Position numbers and translations under genes: made by a program
DNA from: Limanda limanda
Lineage: Eukaryota; Chordata; Actinopteri; Pleuronectiformes; Pleuronectidae
Assembly: GCF_963576545.1 (NCBI RefSeq)
Contig: NW_026870456.1
Coordinates: forward strand, 434,001-498,000
Length of the DNA stretch: 64,000 nt
Direction: 5' to 3'
In this document: positions 22,027 through 33,590 of the stretch, one piece after another
How the letters are laid out: every line of letters begins with the position of its first letter
Position numbering within the stretch: the stretch's first letter is position 1
The notes under the pieces: model-generated
Told to the model about the DNA's origin: nothing
The model's input: only the letters and a program-made list of their open reading frames with translations
Database searches by the model: none

Positions 22027-23640
22027 AAGTCTCTCCGACCTTCACAAAAAAAGTTATTCAAGAATATCTCCTCAGATTTGGGGGAATTTCGTCGGTCGAC
22101 CTCTTCCGAAGGTCGTACAAGCTCGGGGATGGTACCAATCGATCTGCAGGACCCAAATTAGTCCAGATGCAACCACTTTCCAAGTCTCTCCGACCTTCAC
22201 AAAAAAAGTTATTCAAGAATATCTCTTTCTCCTATGTGCTTTCATCCCTAACCCTAACCCTAACCCTTCCGAAAGTCGGAGAAGCTCAAGGATGGTACCG
22301 ATCGATGCGCGCTACCCCATTTAGTGGGGGTAGAGCCTACTTGCAAGTCTCTCCGACCTTCACAAAAAAAGTTATTCAAGAATATCTCTTTCTCCTATGT
22401 GCTTTCATCCCTAACCCTAACCCTAACCCTTCCGAAAGTCGGAGAAGCTCAAGGATGTTAACGATCGATGCGCGCTACCCCATTTAGTGGGGGTAGAGCC
22501 TACTTGCAAGTCTCTCCGACCTTCACAAAAAAAGTTATTCAAGAATATCTCTTTCTCCTATGTGCTTTCATCCCTAACCCTAACCCTAACCCTTCCGAAA
22601 GTCGGAGAAGCTCAAGGATGGTACCGATCGATGCGCGCTACCCCATTTAGTGGGGGTAGAGCCTACTTGCAAGTCTCTCCGACCTTCACAAAAAAAGTTA
22701 TTCAAGAATATCTCTTTCTCCTATGTGCTTTCATCCCTAACCCTAACCCTAACCCTTCCGAAAGTCGGAGAAGCTCAAGGATGGTACTGGTCGATGCGCG
22801 CAACCCCATTTAGTGGGGGTAGAGCCTACTTGCAAGTCTCTCCGACCTTCACAAAAAAAGTTATTCAAGAATATCTCCTCAGATTTGGGGGAATTTCGTC
22901 GGTCGACCTCTTCCGAAGGTCGTACAAGCTCGGGGATGGTACCAATCGATCTGCAGGACCCAAATTAGTCCAGATGCAACCACTTTCCAAGTCTCTCCGA
23001 CCTTCACAAAAAAAGTTATTCAAGAATATCTCTTTCTCCTATGTGCTTTCATCCCTAACCCTAACCCTAACCCTTCCGAAAGTCGGAGAAGCTCAAGGAT
23101 GGTACCGATCGATGCGCGCTACCCCATTTAGTGGGGGTAGAGCCTACTTGCAAGTCTCTCCGACCTTCACAAAAAAAGTTATTCAAGAATATCTCTTTCT
23201 CCTATGTGCTTTCATCCCTAACCCTAACCCTAACCCTTCCGAAAGTCGGAGAAGCTCAAGGATGTTAACGATCGATGCGCGCTACCCCATTTAGTGGGGG
23301 TAGAGCCTACTTGCAAGTCTCTCCGACCTTCACAAAAAAAGTTATTCAAGAATATCTCTTTCTCCTATGTGCTTTCATCCCTAACCCTAACCCTAACCCT
23401 TCCGAAAGTCGGAGAAGCTCAAGGATGGTACCGATCGATGCGCGCTACCCCATTTAGTGGGGGTAGAGCCTACTTGCAAGTCTCTCCGACCTTCACAAAA
23501 AAAGTTATTCAAGAATATCTCTTTCTCCTATGTGCTTTCATCCCTAACCCTAACCCTAACCCTTCCGAAAGTCGGAGAAGCTCAAGGATGGTACTGGTCG
23601 ATGCGCGCAACCCCATTTAGTGGGGGTAGAGCCTACTTGC
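22027..23640 (+). repeat. 807-bp tandem duplication (B plus four A)
   Basis: Units 22027-22833 and 22834-23640 each hold one GATCTGCAGG B and four A. Both have the rare GATGTTAACG variant (22456 and 23263) and end with the CTGGTCG form. The length is 155 + 4 x 163 = 807. Confidence 0.85.
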
Positions 23641-25083
23641 AAGTCTCTCCGACCTTCACAAAAAAAGTTATTCAAGAATATCTCCTCAGATTTGGGGGAA
23701 TTTCGTCGGTCGACCTCTTCCGAAGGTCGTACAAGCTCGGGGATGGTACCAATCGATCCGCAGGACCCAAATTAGTCCAGATGCAACCACTTTCCAAGTC
23801 TCTCCGACCTTCACAAAAAAAGTTATTCAAGAATATCTCTTTCTCCTATGTGCTTTCATCCCTATCCCTAACCCTAACCCTTCCGAAAGTCGGAGAAGCT
23901 CAAGGATGGTACCGATCGATGCGCGCTACCCCATTTAGTGGGGGTAGAGCCTACTTGCAAGTCTCTCCGACCTTCACAAAAAAAGTTATTCAAGAATATC
24001 TCTTTCTCCTATGTGCTTTCATCCCTAACCCTAACCCTAACCCTTCCAAAAGTCGGAGAAGCTCAAGGATGGTACTGGTCGATGCGCGCAACCCCATTTA
24101 GTGGGGGTAGAGCCTACTTGCAAGTCTCTCCGACCTTCACAAAAAAAGTTATTCAAGAATATCTCCTCAGATTTGGGGGAATTTCGTCGGTCGACCTCTT
24201 CCGAAGGTCGTACAAGCTCGGGGATGGTACCAATCGATCCGCAGGACCCAAATTAGTCCAGATGCAACCACTTTCCAAGTCTCTCCGACCTTCACAAAAA
24301 AAGTTATTCAAGAATATCTCTTTCTCCTATGTGCTTTCATCCCTATCCCTAACCCTAACCCTTCCGAAAGTCGGAGAAGCTCAAGGATGGTACCGATCGA
24401 TGCGCGCTACCCCATTTAGTGGGGGTAGAGCCTACTTGCAAGTCTCTCCGACCTTCACAAAAAAAGTTATTCAAGAATATCTCTTTCTCCTATGTGCTTT
24501 CATCCCTAACCCTAACCCTAACCCTTCCGAAAGTCGGAGAAGCTCAAGGATGGTACTGATCGATGCGCGCTACCCCATTTAGTGGGGGTAGAGCCTACTT
24601 GCAAGTCTCTACGACCTTCACAAAAAAAGTTATTCAAGAATATCTCCTCAGATTTGGGGGAATTTCGTCGGTCGACCTCTTCCGAAGGTCGTACAAGCTC
24701 GGGGATGGTACCAATCGATCTGCAGGACCCAAATTAGTCCAGATGCAACCACTTTCCAAGTCTCTCCGACCTTCACAAAAAAAGTTATTCAAGAATATCT
24801 CTTTCTCCTATGTGCTTTCATCCCTAACCCTAACCCTAACCCTTCCGAAAGTCGGAGAAGCTCAAGGATGGTACCGATCGATGCGCGCTACCCCATTTAG
24901 TGGGGGTAGAGCCTACTTGCAAGTCTCTCCGACCTTCACAAAAAAAGTTATTCAAGAATATCTCTTTCTCCTATGTGCTTTCATCCCTAACCCTAACCCT
25001 AACCCTTCCGAAAGTCGGAGAAGCTCAAGGATGGTACTGGTCGATGCGCGCAACCCCATTTAGTGGGGGTAGAGCCTACTTGC

Positions 25084-27977
25084 AAGTCTCTCCGACCTTC
25101 ACAAAAAAAGTTATTCAAGAATATCTCCTCAGATTTGGGGGAATTTCGTCGGTCGACCTCTTCCGAAGGTCGTACAAGCTCGGGGATGGTACCAATCGAT
25201 CCGCAGGACCCAAATTAGTCCAGATGCAACCACTTTCCAAGTCTCTCCGACCTTCACAAAAAAAGTTATTCAAGAATATCTCTTTCTCCTATGTGCTTTC
25301 ATCCCTATCCCTAACCCTAACCCTTCCGAAAGTCGGAGAAGCTCAAGGATGGTACCGATCGATGCGCGCTACCCCATTTAGTGGGGGTAGAGCCTACTTG
25401 CAAGTCTCTCCGACCTTCACAAAAAATGTTATTCAAGAATATCTCTTTCTCCTATGTGCTTTCATCCCTAACCCTAACCCTAACCCTTCCGAAAGTCGGA
25501 GAAGCTCAAGGATGGTACTGATCGATGCGCGCTAACCCATTTAGTGGGGGTAGAGCCTACTTGCAAGTCTCTCCGACCTTCACAAAAAAAGTTATTCAAG
25601 AATATCTCCTCAGATTTGGGGGAATTTCGTCGGTCGACCTCTTCCGAAGGTCGTACAAGCTCGGGGATGGTACCAATCGATCTGCAGGACCCAAATTAGT
25701 CCAGATGCAACCACTTTCCAAGTCTCTCCGACCTTCACAAAAAAAGTTATTCAAGAATATCTCTTTCTCCTATGTGCTTTCATCCCTAACCCTAACCCTA
25801 ACCCTTCCGAAAGTCGGAGAAGCTCAAGGATGGTACCGATCGATGCGCGCTACGCCATTTAGTGGGGGTAGAGCCTACTTGCAAGTCTCTCCGACCTTCA
25901 CAAAAAAAGTTATTCAAGAATATCTCTTTCTCCTATGTGCTTTCATCCCTAACCCTAACCCTAACCCTTCCGAAAGTCGGAGAAGCTCAAGGATGTTAAC
26001 GATCGATGCGCGCTACCCCATTTAGTGGGGGTAGAGCCTACTTGCAAGTCTCTCCGACCTTCACAAAAAAAGTTATTCAAGAATATCTCTTTCTCCTATG
26101 TGCTTTCATCCCTAACCCTAACCCTAACCCTTCCGAAAGTCGGAGAAGCTCAAGGATGGTACCGATCGATGCGCGCTACCCCATTTAGTGGGGGTAGAGC
26201 CTACTTTCAAGTCTCTCCGACCTTCACAAAAAAAGTTATTCAAGAATATCTCCTCAGATTTGGGGGAATTTCGTCGGTCGACCTCTTCCGAAGGTCGTAC
26301 AAGCTCGGGGATGGTACCAATCGATCTGCAGGACCCAAATTAGTCCAGATGCAACCACTTTCCAAGTCTCTCCGACCTTCACAAAAAAAGTTATTCAAGA
26401 ATATCTCTTTCTCCTATGTGCTTTCATCCCTAACCCTAACCCTAACCCTTCCGAAAGTCGGAGAAGCTCAAGGATGGTACCGATCGATGCGCGCTACCCC
26501 ATTTAGTGGGGGTAGAGCCTACTTGCAAGTCTCTCCGACCTTCACAAAAAAAGTTATTCAAGAATATCTCTTTCTCCTATGTGCTTTCATCCCTAACCCT
26601 AACCCTAACCCTTCCGAAAGTCGGAGAAGCTCAAGGATGTTAACGATCGATGCGCGCTACCCCATTTAGTGGGGGTAGAGCCTACTTGCAAGTCTCTCCG
26701 ACCTTCACAAAAAAAGTTATTCAAGAATATCTCTTTCTCCTATGTGCTTTCATCCCTAACCCTAACCCTAACCCTTCCGAAAGTCGGAGAAGCTCAAGGA
26801 TGGTACCGATCGATGCGCGCTACCCCATTTAGTGGGGGTAGAGCCTACTTTCAAGTCTTTCCGACCTTCACAAAAAAAGTTATTCAAGAATATCTCCTCA
26901 GATTTGGGGGAATTTCGTCGGTCGACCTCTTCCGAAGGTCGTACAAGCTCGGGGATGGTACCAATCGATCCGCAGGACCCAAATTAGTCCAGATGCAACC
27001 ACTTTCCAAGTCTCTCCGACCTTCACAAAAAAAGTTATTCAAGAATATCTCTTTCTCCTATGTGCTTTCATCCCTATCCCTAACCCTAACCCTTCCGAAA
27101 GTCGGAGAAGCTCAAGGATGGTACCGATCGATGCGCGCTACCCCATTTAGTGGGGGTAGAGCCTACTTGCAAGTCTCTCCGACCTTCACAAAAAATGTTA
27201 TTCAAGAATATCTCTTTCTCCTATGTGCTTTCATCCCTAACCCTAACCCTAACCCTTCCGAAAGTCGGAGAAGCTCAAGGATGGTACTGATCGATGCGCG
27301 CTAACCCATTTAGTGGGGGTAGAGCCTACTTGCAAGTCTCTCCGACCTTCACAAAAAAAGTTATTCAAGAATATCTCCTCAGATTTGGGGGAATTTCGTC
27401 GGTCGACCTCTTCCGAAGGTCGTACAAGCTCGGGGATGGTACCAATCGATCTGCAGGACCCAAATTAGTCCAGATGCAACCACTTTCCAAGTCTCTCCGA
27501 CCTTCACAAAAAAAGTTATTCAAGAATATCTCTTTCTCCTATGTGCTTTCATCCCTAACCCTAACCCTAACCCTTCCGAAAGTCGGAGAAGCTCAAGGAT
27601 GGTACCGATCGATGCGCGCTACCCCATTTAGTGGGGGTAGAGCCTACTTGCAAGTCTCTCCGACCTTCACAAAAAAAGTTATTCAAGAATATCTCTTTCT
27701 CCTATGTGCTTTCATCCCTAACCCTAACCCTAACCCTTCCGAAAGTCGGAGAAGCTCAAGGATGTTAACGATCGATGCGCGCTACCCCATTTAGTGGGGG
27801 TAGAGCCTACTTGCAAGTCTCTCCGACCTTCACAAAAAAAGTTATTCAAGAATATCTCTTTCTCCTATGTGCTTTCATCCCTAACCCTAACCCTAACCCT
27901 TCCGAAAGTCGGAGAAGCTCAAGGATGGTACCGATCGATGCGCGCTACCCCATTTAGTGGGGGTAGAGCCTACTTTC
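25084..27977 (+). repeat. Higher-order repeat with 1769-bp offset
   Basis: The 1125-bp block B-A-A-B-A-A-A occurs at 25084-26208 and again at 26853-27977, separated by a 644-bp B-A-A-A block. Both 1125-bp blocks carry, in order, CCCTATCCC, AAAAAATGTT, GCGCTAACCC, a GATCTGCAGG B, GATGTTAACG and ACTTTCAAG at the end. The same series begins at about 21546 (offset 3538), so this haplotype is present three times. Confidence 0.85.
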
Positions 27978-30900
27978 AAGTCTCTCCGACCTTCACAAAA
28001 AAAGTTATTCAAGAATATCTCCTCAGATTTGGGGGAATTTCGTCGGTCGACCTCTTCCGAAGGTCGTACAAGCTCGGGGATGGTACCAATCGATCTGCAG
28101 GACCCAAATTAGTCCAGATGCAACCACTTTCCAAGTCTCTCCGACCTTCACAAAAAAAGTTATTCAAGAATATCTCTTTCTCCTATGTGCTTTCATCCCT
28201 AACCCTAACCCTTCCGAAAGTCGGAGAAGCTCAAGGATGGTACCGATCGATGCGCGCTACCCCATTTAGTGGGGGTAGAGCCTACTTGCAAGTCTCTCCG
28301 ACCTTCACAAAAAAAGTTATTCAAGAATATCTCTTTCTCCTATGTGCTTTCATCCCTAACCCTAACCCTTCCGAAAGTCGGAGAAGCTCAACGATGGTAC
28401 CGATCGATGCGCGCTACCCCATTTAGTGGGGGTAGAGCCTACTTGCAAGTCTCTCCGACCTTCACAAAAAAAGTTATTCAAGAATATCTCCTCAGATTTG
28501 GGGGAATTTCGTCGGTCGACCTCTTCCGAAGGTCGTACAAGCTCGGGGATGGTACCAATCGATCTGCAGGACCCAAATTAGTCCAGATGCAACCACTTTC
28601 CAAGTCTCTCCGACCTTCACAAAAAAAGTTATTCAAGAATATCTCTTTCTCCTATGTGCTTTCATCCCTAACCCTAACCCTAACCCTTCCGAAAGTCGGA
28701 GAAGCTCAAGGATGGTACCGATCGATGCGCGCTACCCCATTTAGTGGGGGTAGAGCCTACTTGCAAGTCTCTCCGACCTTCACAAAAAACGTTATTCAAG
28801 AATATCTCTTTCTCCTATGTGCTTTCATCCCTAACCCTAACCCTAACCCTTCCGAAAGTCGGAGAAGCTCAAGGATGGTACCGATCGATGCGCGCTACCC
28901 CATTTAGTGGGGGTAGAGCCTACTTGCAAGTCTCTCCGACCTTCACAAAAAAAGTTATTCAAGAATATCTCCTCAGATTTGGGGGAATTTCGTCGGTCGA
29001 CCTCTTCCGAAGGTCGTACAAGCTCGGGGATGGTACCAATCGATCTGCAGGACCCAAATTAGTCCAGATGCAACCACTTTCCAAGTCTCTCCGACCTTCA
29101 CAAAAAAAGTTATTCAAGAATATCTCTTTCTCCTATGTGCTTTCATCCCTAACCCTAACCCTAACCCTTCCGAAAGTCGGAGAAGCTCAAGGATGGTACC
29201 GATCGATGCGCGCTACCCCATTTAGTGGGGGTAGAGCCTACTTGCAAGTCTCTCCGACCTTCACAAAAAAAGTTATTCAAGAATATCTCTTTCTCCTATG
29301 TGCTTTCATCCCTAACCCTAACCCTAACCCTTCCGAAAGTCGGAGAAGCTCAAGGATGGTACCGATCGATGCGCGCTACCCCATTTAGTGGGGGTAGAGC
29401 CTACTTGCAAGTCTCTCCGACCTTCACAAAAAAAGTTATTCAAGAATATCTCCTCAGATTTGGGGGAATTTCGTCGGTCGACCTCTTCCGAAGGTCGTAC
29501 AAGCTCGGGGATGGTACCAATCGATCTGCAGGACCCAAATTAGTCCAGATGCAACCACTTTCCAAGTCTCTCCGACCTTCACAAAAAAAGTTATTCAAGA
29601 ATATCTCTTTCTCCTATGTGCTTTCATCCCTAACCCTAACCCTAACCCTTCCGAAAGTCGGAGAAGCTCAAGGATGGTACCGATCGATGCGCGCAACCCC
29701 ATTTAGTGGGGGTAGAGCCTACTTGCAAGTCTCTCCGACCTTCACAAAAAAAGTTATTCAAGAATATCTCTTTCTCCTATGTGCTTTCATCCCTAACCCT
29801 AACCCTAACCCTTCCGAAAGTCGGAGAAGCTCAAGGATGGTACCGATCGATGCGCGCTACCCCATTTAGTGGGGGTAGAGCCTACTTGCAAGTCTCTCCG
29901 ACCTTCACAAAAAAAGTTATTCAAGAATATCTCTTTCTCCTATGTGCTTTCATCCCTAACCCTAACCCTAACCCTTCCGAAAGTCGGAGAAGCTCAATGA
30001 TGGTACCGATCGATGCGCGCTACCCCATTTAGTGGGGGTAGAGCCTACTTGCAAGTCTCTCCGACCTTCACAAAAAAAGTTATTCAAGAATATCTCCTCA
30101 GATTTGGGGGAATTTCGTCGGTCGACCTCTTCCGAAGGTCGTACAAGCTCGGGGATGGTACCAATCGATCTGCAGGACCCAAATTAGTCCAGATGCAACC
30201 ACTTTCCAAGTCTCTCCGACCTTCACAAAAAAAGTTATTCAAGAATATCTCTTTCTCCTATGTGCTTTCATCCCTAACCCTAACCCTAACCCTTCCGAAA
30301 GTCGGAGAAGCTCAAGGATGGTACCGATCGATGCGCGCTACCCCATTTAGTGGGGGTAGAGCCTACTTGCAAGTCTCTCCGACCTTCACAAAAAAAGTTA
30401 TTCAAGAATATCTCTTTCTCCTATGTGCTTTCATCCCTAACCCTAACCCTAACCCTTCCGAAAGTCGGAGAAGCTCAAGGATAGTACCGATCGATGCGCG
30501 CTACCCCATTTAGTGGGGGTAGAGCCTACTTGAAAGTCTCTCCGACCTTCACAAAAAAAGTTATTCAAGAATATCTCCTCAGATTTGGGGGAATTTCGTC
30601 GGTCGACCTCTTCCGAAGGTCGTACAAGCTCGGGGATGGTACCAATCGATCTGCAGGACCCAAATTAGTCCAGATGCAACCACTTTCCAAGTCTCTCCGA
30701 CCTTCACAAAAAAAGTTATTCAAGAATATCTCTTTCTCCTATGTGCTTTCATCCCTAACCCTAACCCTAACCCTTCCGAAAGTCGGAGAAGCTCAAGGAT
30801 GGTACCGATCGATGCGCGCTACCCCATTTAGTGGGGGTAGAGCCTACTTGCAAGTCTCTCCGACCTTCACAAAAAACGTTATTCAAGAATATCTCTTTCT

Positions 30901-33590
30901 CCTATGTGCTTTCATCCCTAACCCTAACCCTAACCCTTCCGAAAGTCGGAGAAGCTCAAGGATGGTACCGATCGATGCGTGCTACCCCATTTAGTGGGGG
31001 TAGAGCCTACTTGCAAGTCTCTCCGACCTTCACAAAAAAAGTTATTCAAGAATATCTCCTCAGATTTGGGGGAATTTCGTCGGTCGACCTCTTCCGAAGG
31101 TCGTACAAGCTCGGGGATGGTACCAATCGATCCGCAGGACCCAAATTAGTCCAGATGCAACCACTTTCCAAGTCTCTCCGACCTTCACAAAAAAAGTTAT
31201 TCAAGAATATCTCTTTCTCCTATGTGCTTTCATCCCTAACCCTAACCCTAACCCTTCCGAAAGTCGGAGAAGCTCAAGGATGGTACCGATCGATGCGCGC
31301 TACCCCATTTAGTGGGGGTAGAGCCTACTTGCAAGTCTCTCCGACCTTCACAAAAAAAGTTATTCAAGAATATCTCTTTCTCCTATGTGCTTTCATCCCT
31401 AACCCTAACCCTAACCCTTCCGAAAGTCGGAGAAGCTTAAGGATGGTACCGATCGATGCGCGCTACCCCATTTAGTGGGGGTAGAGCCTAATTGCAAGTC
31501 TCTCCGACCTTCACAAAAAAAGTTATTCAAGAATATCTCCTCAGATTTGGGGGAATTTCGTCGGTCGACCTCTTCCGAAGGTCGTACAAGCTCGGGGATG
31601 GTACCAATCGATCTGCAGGACCCAAATTAGTCCAGATGCAACCACTTTCCAAGTATCTCCGACCTTCACAAAAAAAGTTATTCAAGAATATCTCTTTCTC
31701 CTATGTGCTTTCATCCCTAACCCTAACCCTAACCCTTCCGAAAGTCGGAGAAGCTCAAGGATGGTACCGATCGATGCGCGCAACCCCATTTAGTGGGGGT
31801 AGAGCCTACTTGCAAGTCTCTCCGACCTTCACAAAAAAAGTTATTCAAGAATATCTCTTTCTCCTATGTGCTTTCATCCCTAACCCTAACCCTAACCCTT
31901 CCGAAAGTCGGAGAAGCTCAAGGATGGTACCGATCGATGCGCGCTACCCCATTTAGTGGGGGTAGAGCCTACTTGAAAGTCTCTCCGACCTTCACAAAAA
32001 AAGTTATTCAAGAATATCTCTTTCTCCTATGTGCTTTCATCCCTAACCCTAACCCTAACCCTTCCGAAAGTCGGAGAAGCTCAATGATGGTACCGATCGA
32101 TGCGCGCTACCCCATTTAGTGGGGGTAGAGCCTACTTGCAAGTCTCTCCGACCTTCACAAAAAAAGTTATTCAAGAATATCTCCTCAGATTTGGGGGAAT
32201 TTCGTCGGTCGACCTCTTCCGAAGGTCGTACAAGCTCGGGGATGGTACCAATCGATCCGCAGGACCCAAATTAGTCCAGATGCAACCACTTTCCAAGTCT
32301 CTCCGACCTTCACAAAAAAAGTTATTCAAGAATATCTCTTTCTCCTATGTGCTTTCATCCCTAACCCTAACCCTAACCCTTCCGAAAGTCGGAGAAGCTC
32401 AAGGATGGTACCGATCGATGCGCGCAACCCCATTTAGTGGGGGTAGAGCCTACTTGCAAGTCTCTCCGACCTTCACAAAAAAAGTTATTCAAGAATATCT
32501 CTTTCTCCTATGTGCTTTCATCCCTAACCCTAACCCTAACCCTTCCGAAAGTCGGAGAAGCTCAAGGATGGTACCGATCGATGCGCGCTACCCCATTTAG
32601 TGGGGGTAGAGCCTACTTGCAAGTCTCTCCGACCTTCACAAAAAAAGTTATTCAAGAATATCTCCTCAGATTTGGGGGAATTTCGTCGGTCGACCTCTTC
32701 CGAAGGTCGTACAAGCTCGGGGATGGTACCAATCGATCCGCAGGACCCAAATTAGTCCAGATGCAACCACTTTCCAAGTCTCTCCGACCTTCACAAAAAA
32801 AGTTATTCAAGAATATCTCTTTCTCCTATGTGCTTTCATCCCTAACCCTAACCCTAACCCTTCCGAAAGTCGGAGAAGCTCAAGGATGGTACCGATCGAT
32901 GCGCGCTACCCCATTTAGTGGGGGTAGAGCCTACTTGCAAGTCTCTCCGACCTTCACAAAAAAAGTTATTCAAGAATATCTCTTTCTCCTATGTGCTTTC
33001 ATCCCTAACCCTAACCCTAACCCTTCCGAAAGTCGGAGAAGCTCAAGGATGGTACCGATCGATGCGCGCAACCCCATTTAGTGGGGGTAGAGCCTACTTG
33101 CAAGTCTCTCCGACCTTCACAAAAAAAGTTATTCAAGAATATCTCTTTCTCCTATGTGCTTTCATCCCTAACCCTAACCCTAACCCTTCCGAAAGTCGGA
33201 GAAGCTCAAGGATGGTACCGATCGATGCGCGCAACCCCATTTAGTGGGGGTAGAGCCTACTTGCAAGTCTCTCCGACCTTCACAAAAAAAGTTATTCAAG
33301 AATATCTCTTTCTCCTATGTGCTTTCATCCCTAACCCTAACCCTAACCCTTCCGAAAGTCGGAGAAGCTCAAGGATGGTACCGATCGATGCGCGCTACCC
33401 CATTTAGTGGGGGTAGAGCCTACTTGCAAGTCTCTCCGACCTTCACAAAAAAAGTTATTCAAGAATATCTCTTTCTCCTATGTGCTTTCATCCCTAACCC
33501 TAACCCTAACCCTTCCGAAAGTCGGAGAAGCTCAAGGATGGTACCGATCGATGTGCGCTACCCCATTTAGTGGGGGTAGAGCCTACTTGC
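27978..33590 (+). repeat. Array domain IV
   Basis: B monomers start at 27978, 28447, 28928, 29409, 30053, 30534, 31015, 31496, 32140 and 32621. Seven of the first eight are the GATCTGCAGG form (31015 is the exception); in domains I and III this form mostly alternates with GATCCGCAGG. CCCTATCCC and CTGGTCG are gone and do not return. Two short A copies sit at 28133-28289 and 28290-28446. From about 29692 the CAACCCC variant appears in A copies after B, the reverse of its before-B position in the left part. Confidence 0.75.

Larger units (their letters stand above)
17055..27977 (+). repeat. Array domain III
   Basis: B monomers start at 17055, 18024, 18505, 18986, 19467, 19785, 20266, 20584, 21065, 21546, 22027, 22834, 23641, 24122, 24603, 25084, 25565, 26209, 26853 and 27334. 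The domain I markers return: CTGGTCG before B (17978 to 25037) and CCCTATCCC after B (18245 to 27075). Specific to this domain are GATGTTAACG (22456, 23263, 25994, 26639, 27764), GCGCTAACCC (21994, 25533, 27301) and AAAAAATGTT (21887, 25426, 27195). B-A-B with a single A occurs at 19467-19939 and 20266-20738. Confidence 0.8.
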
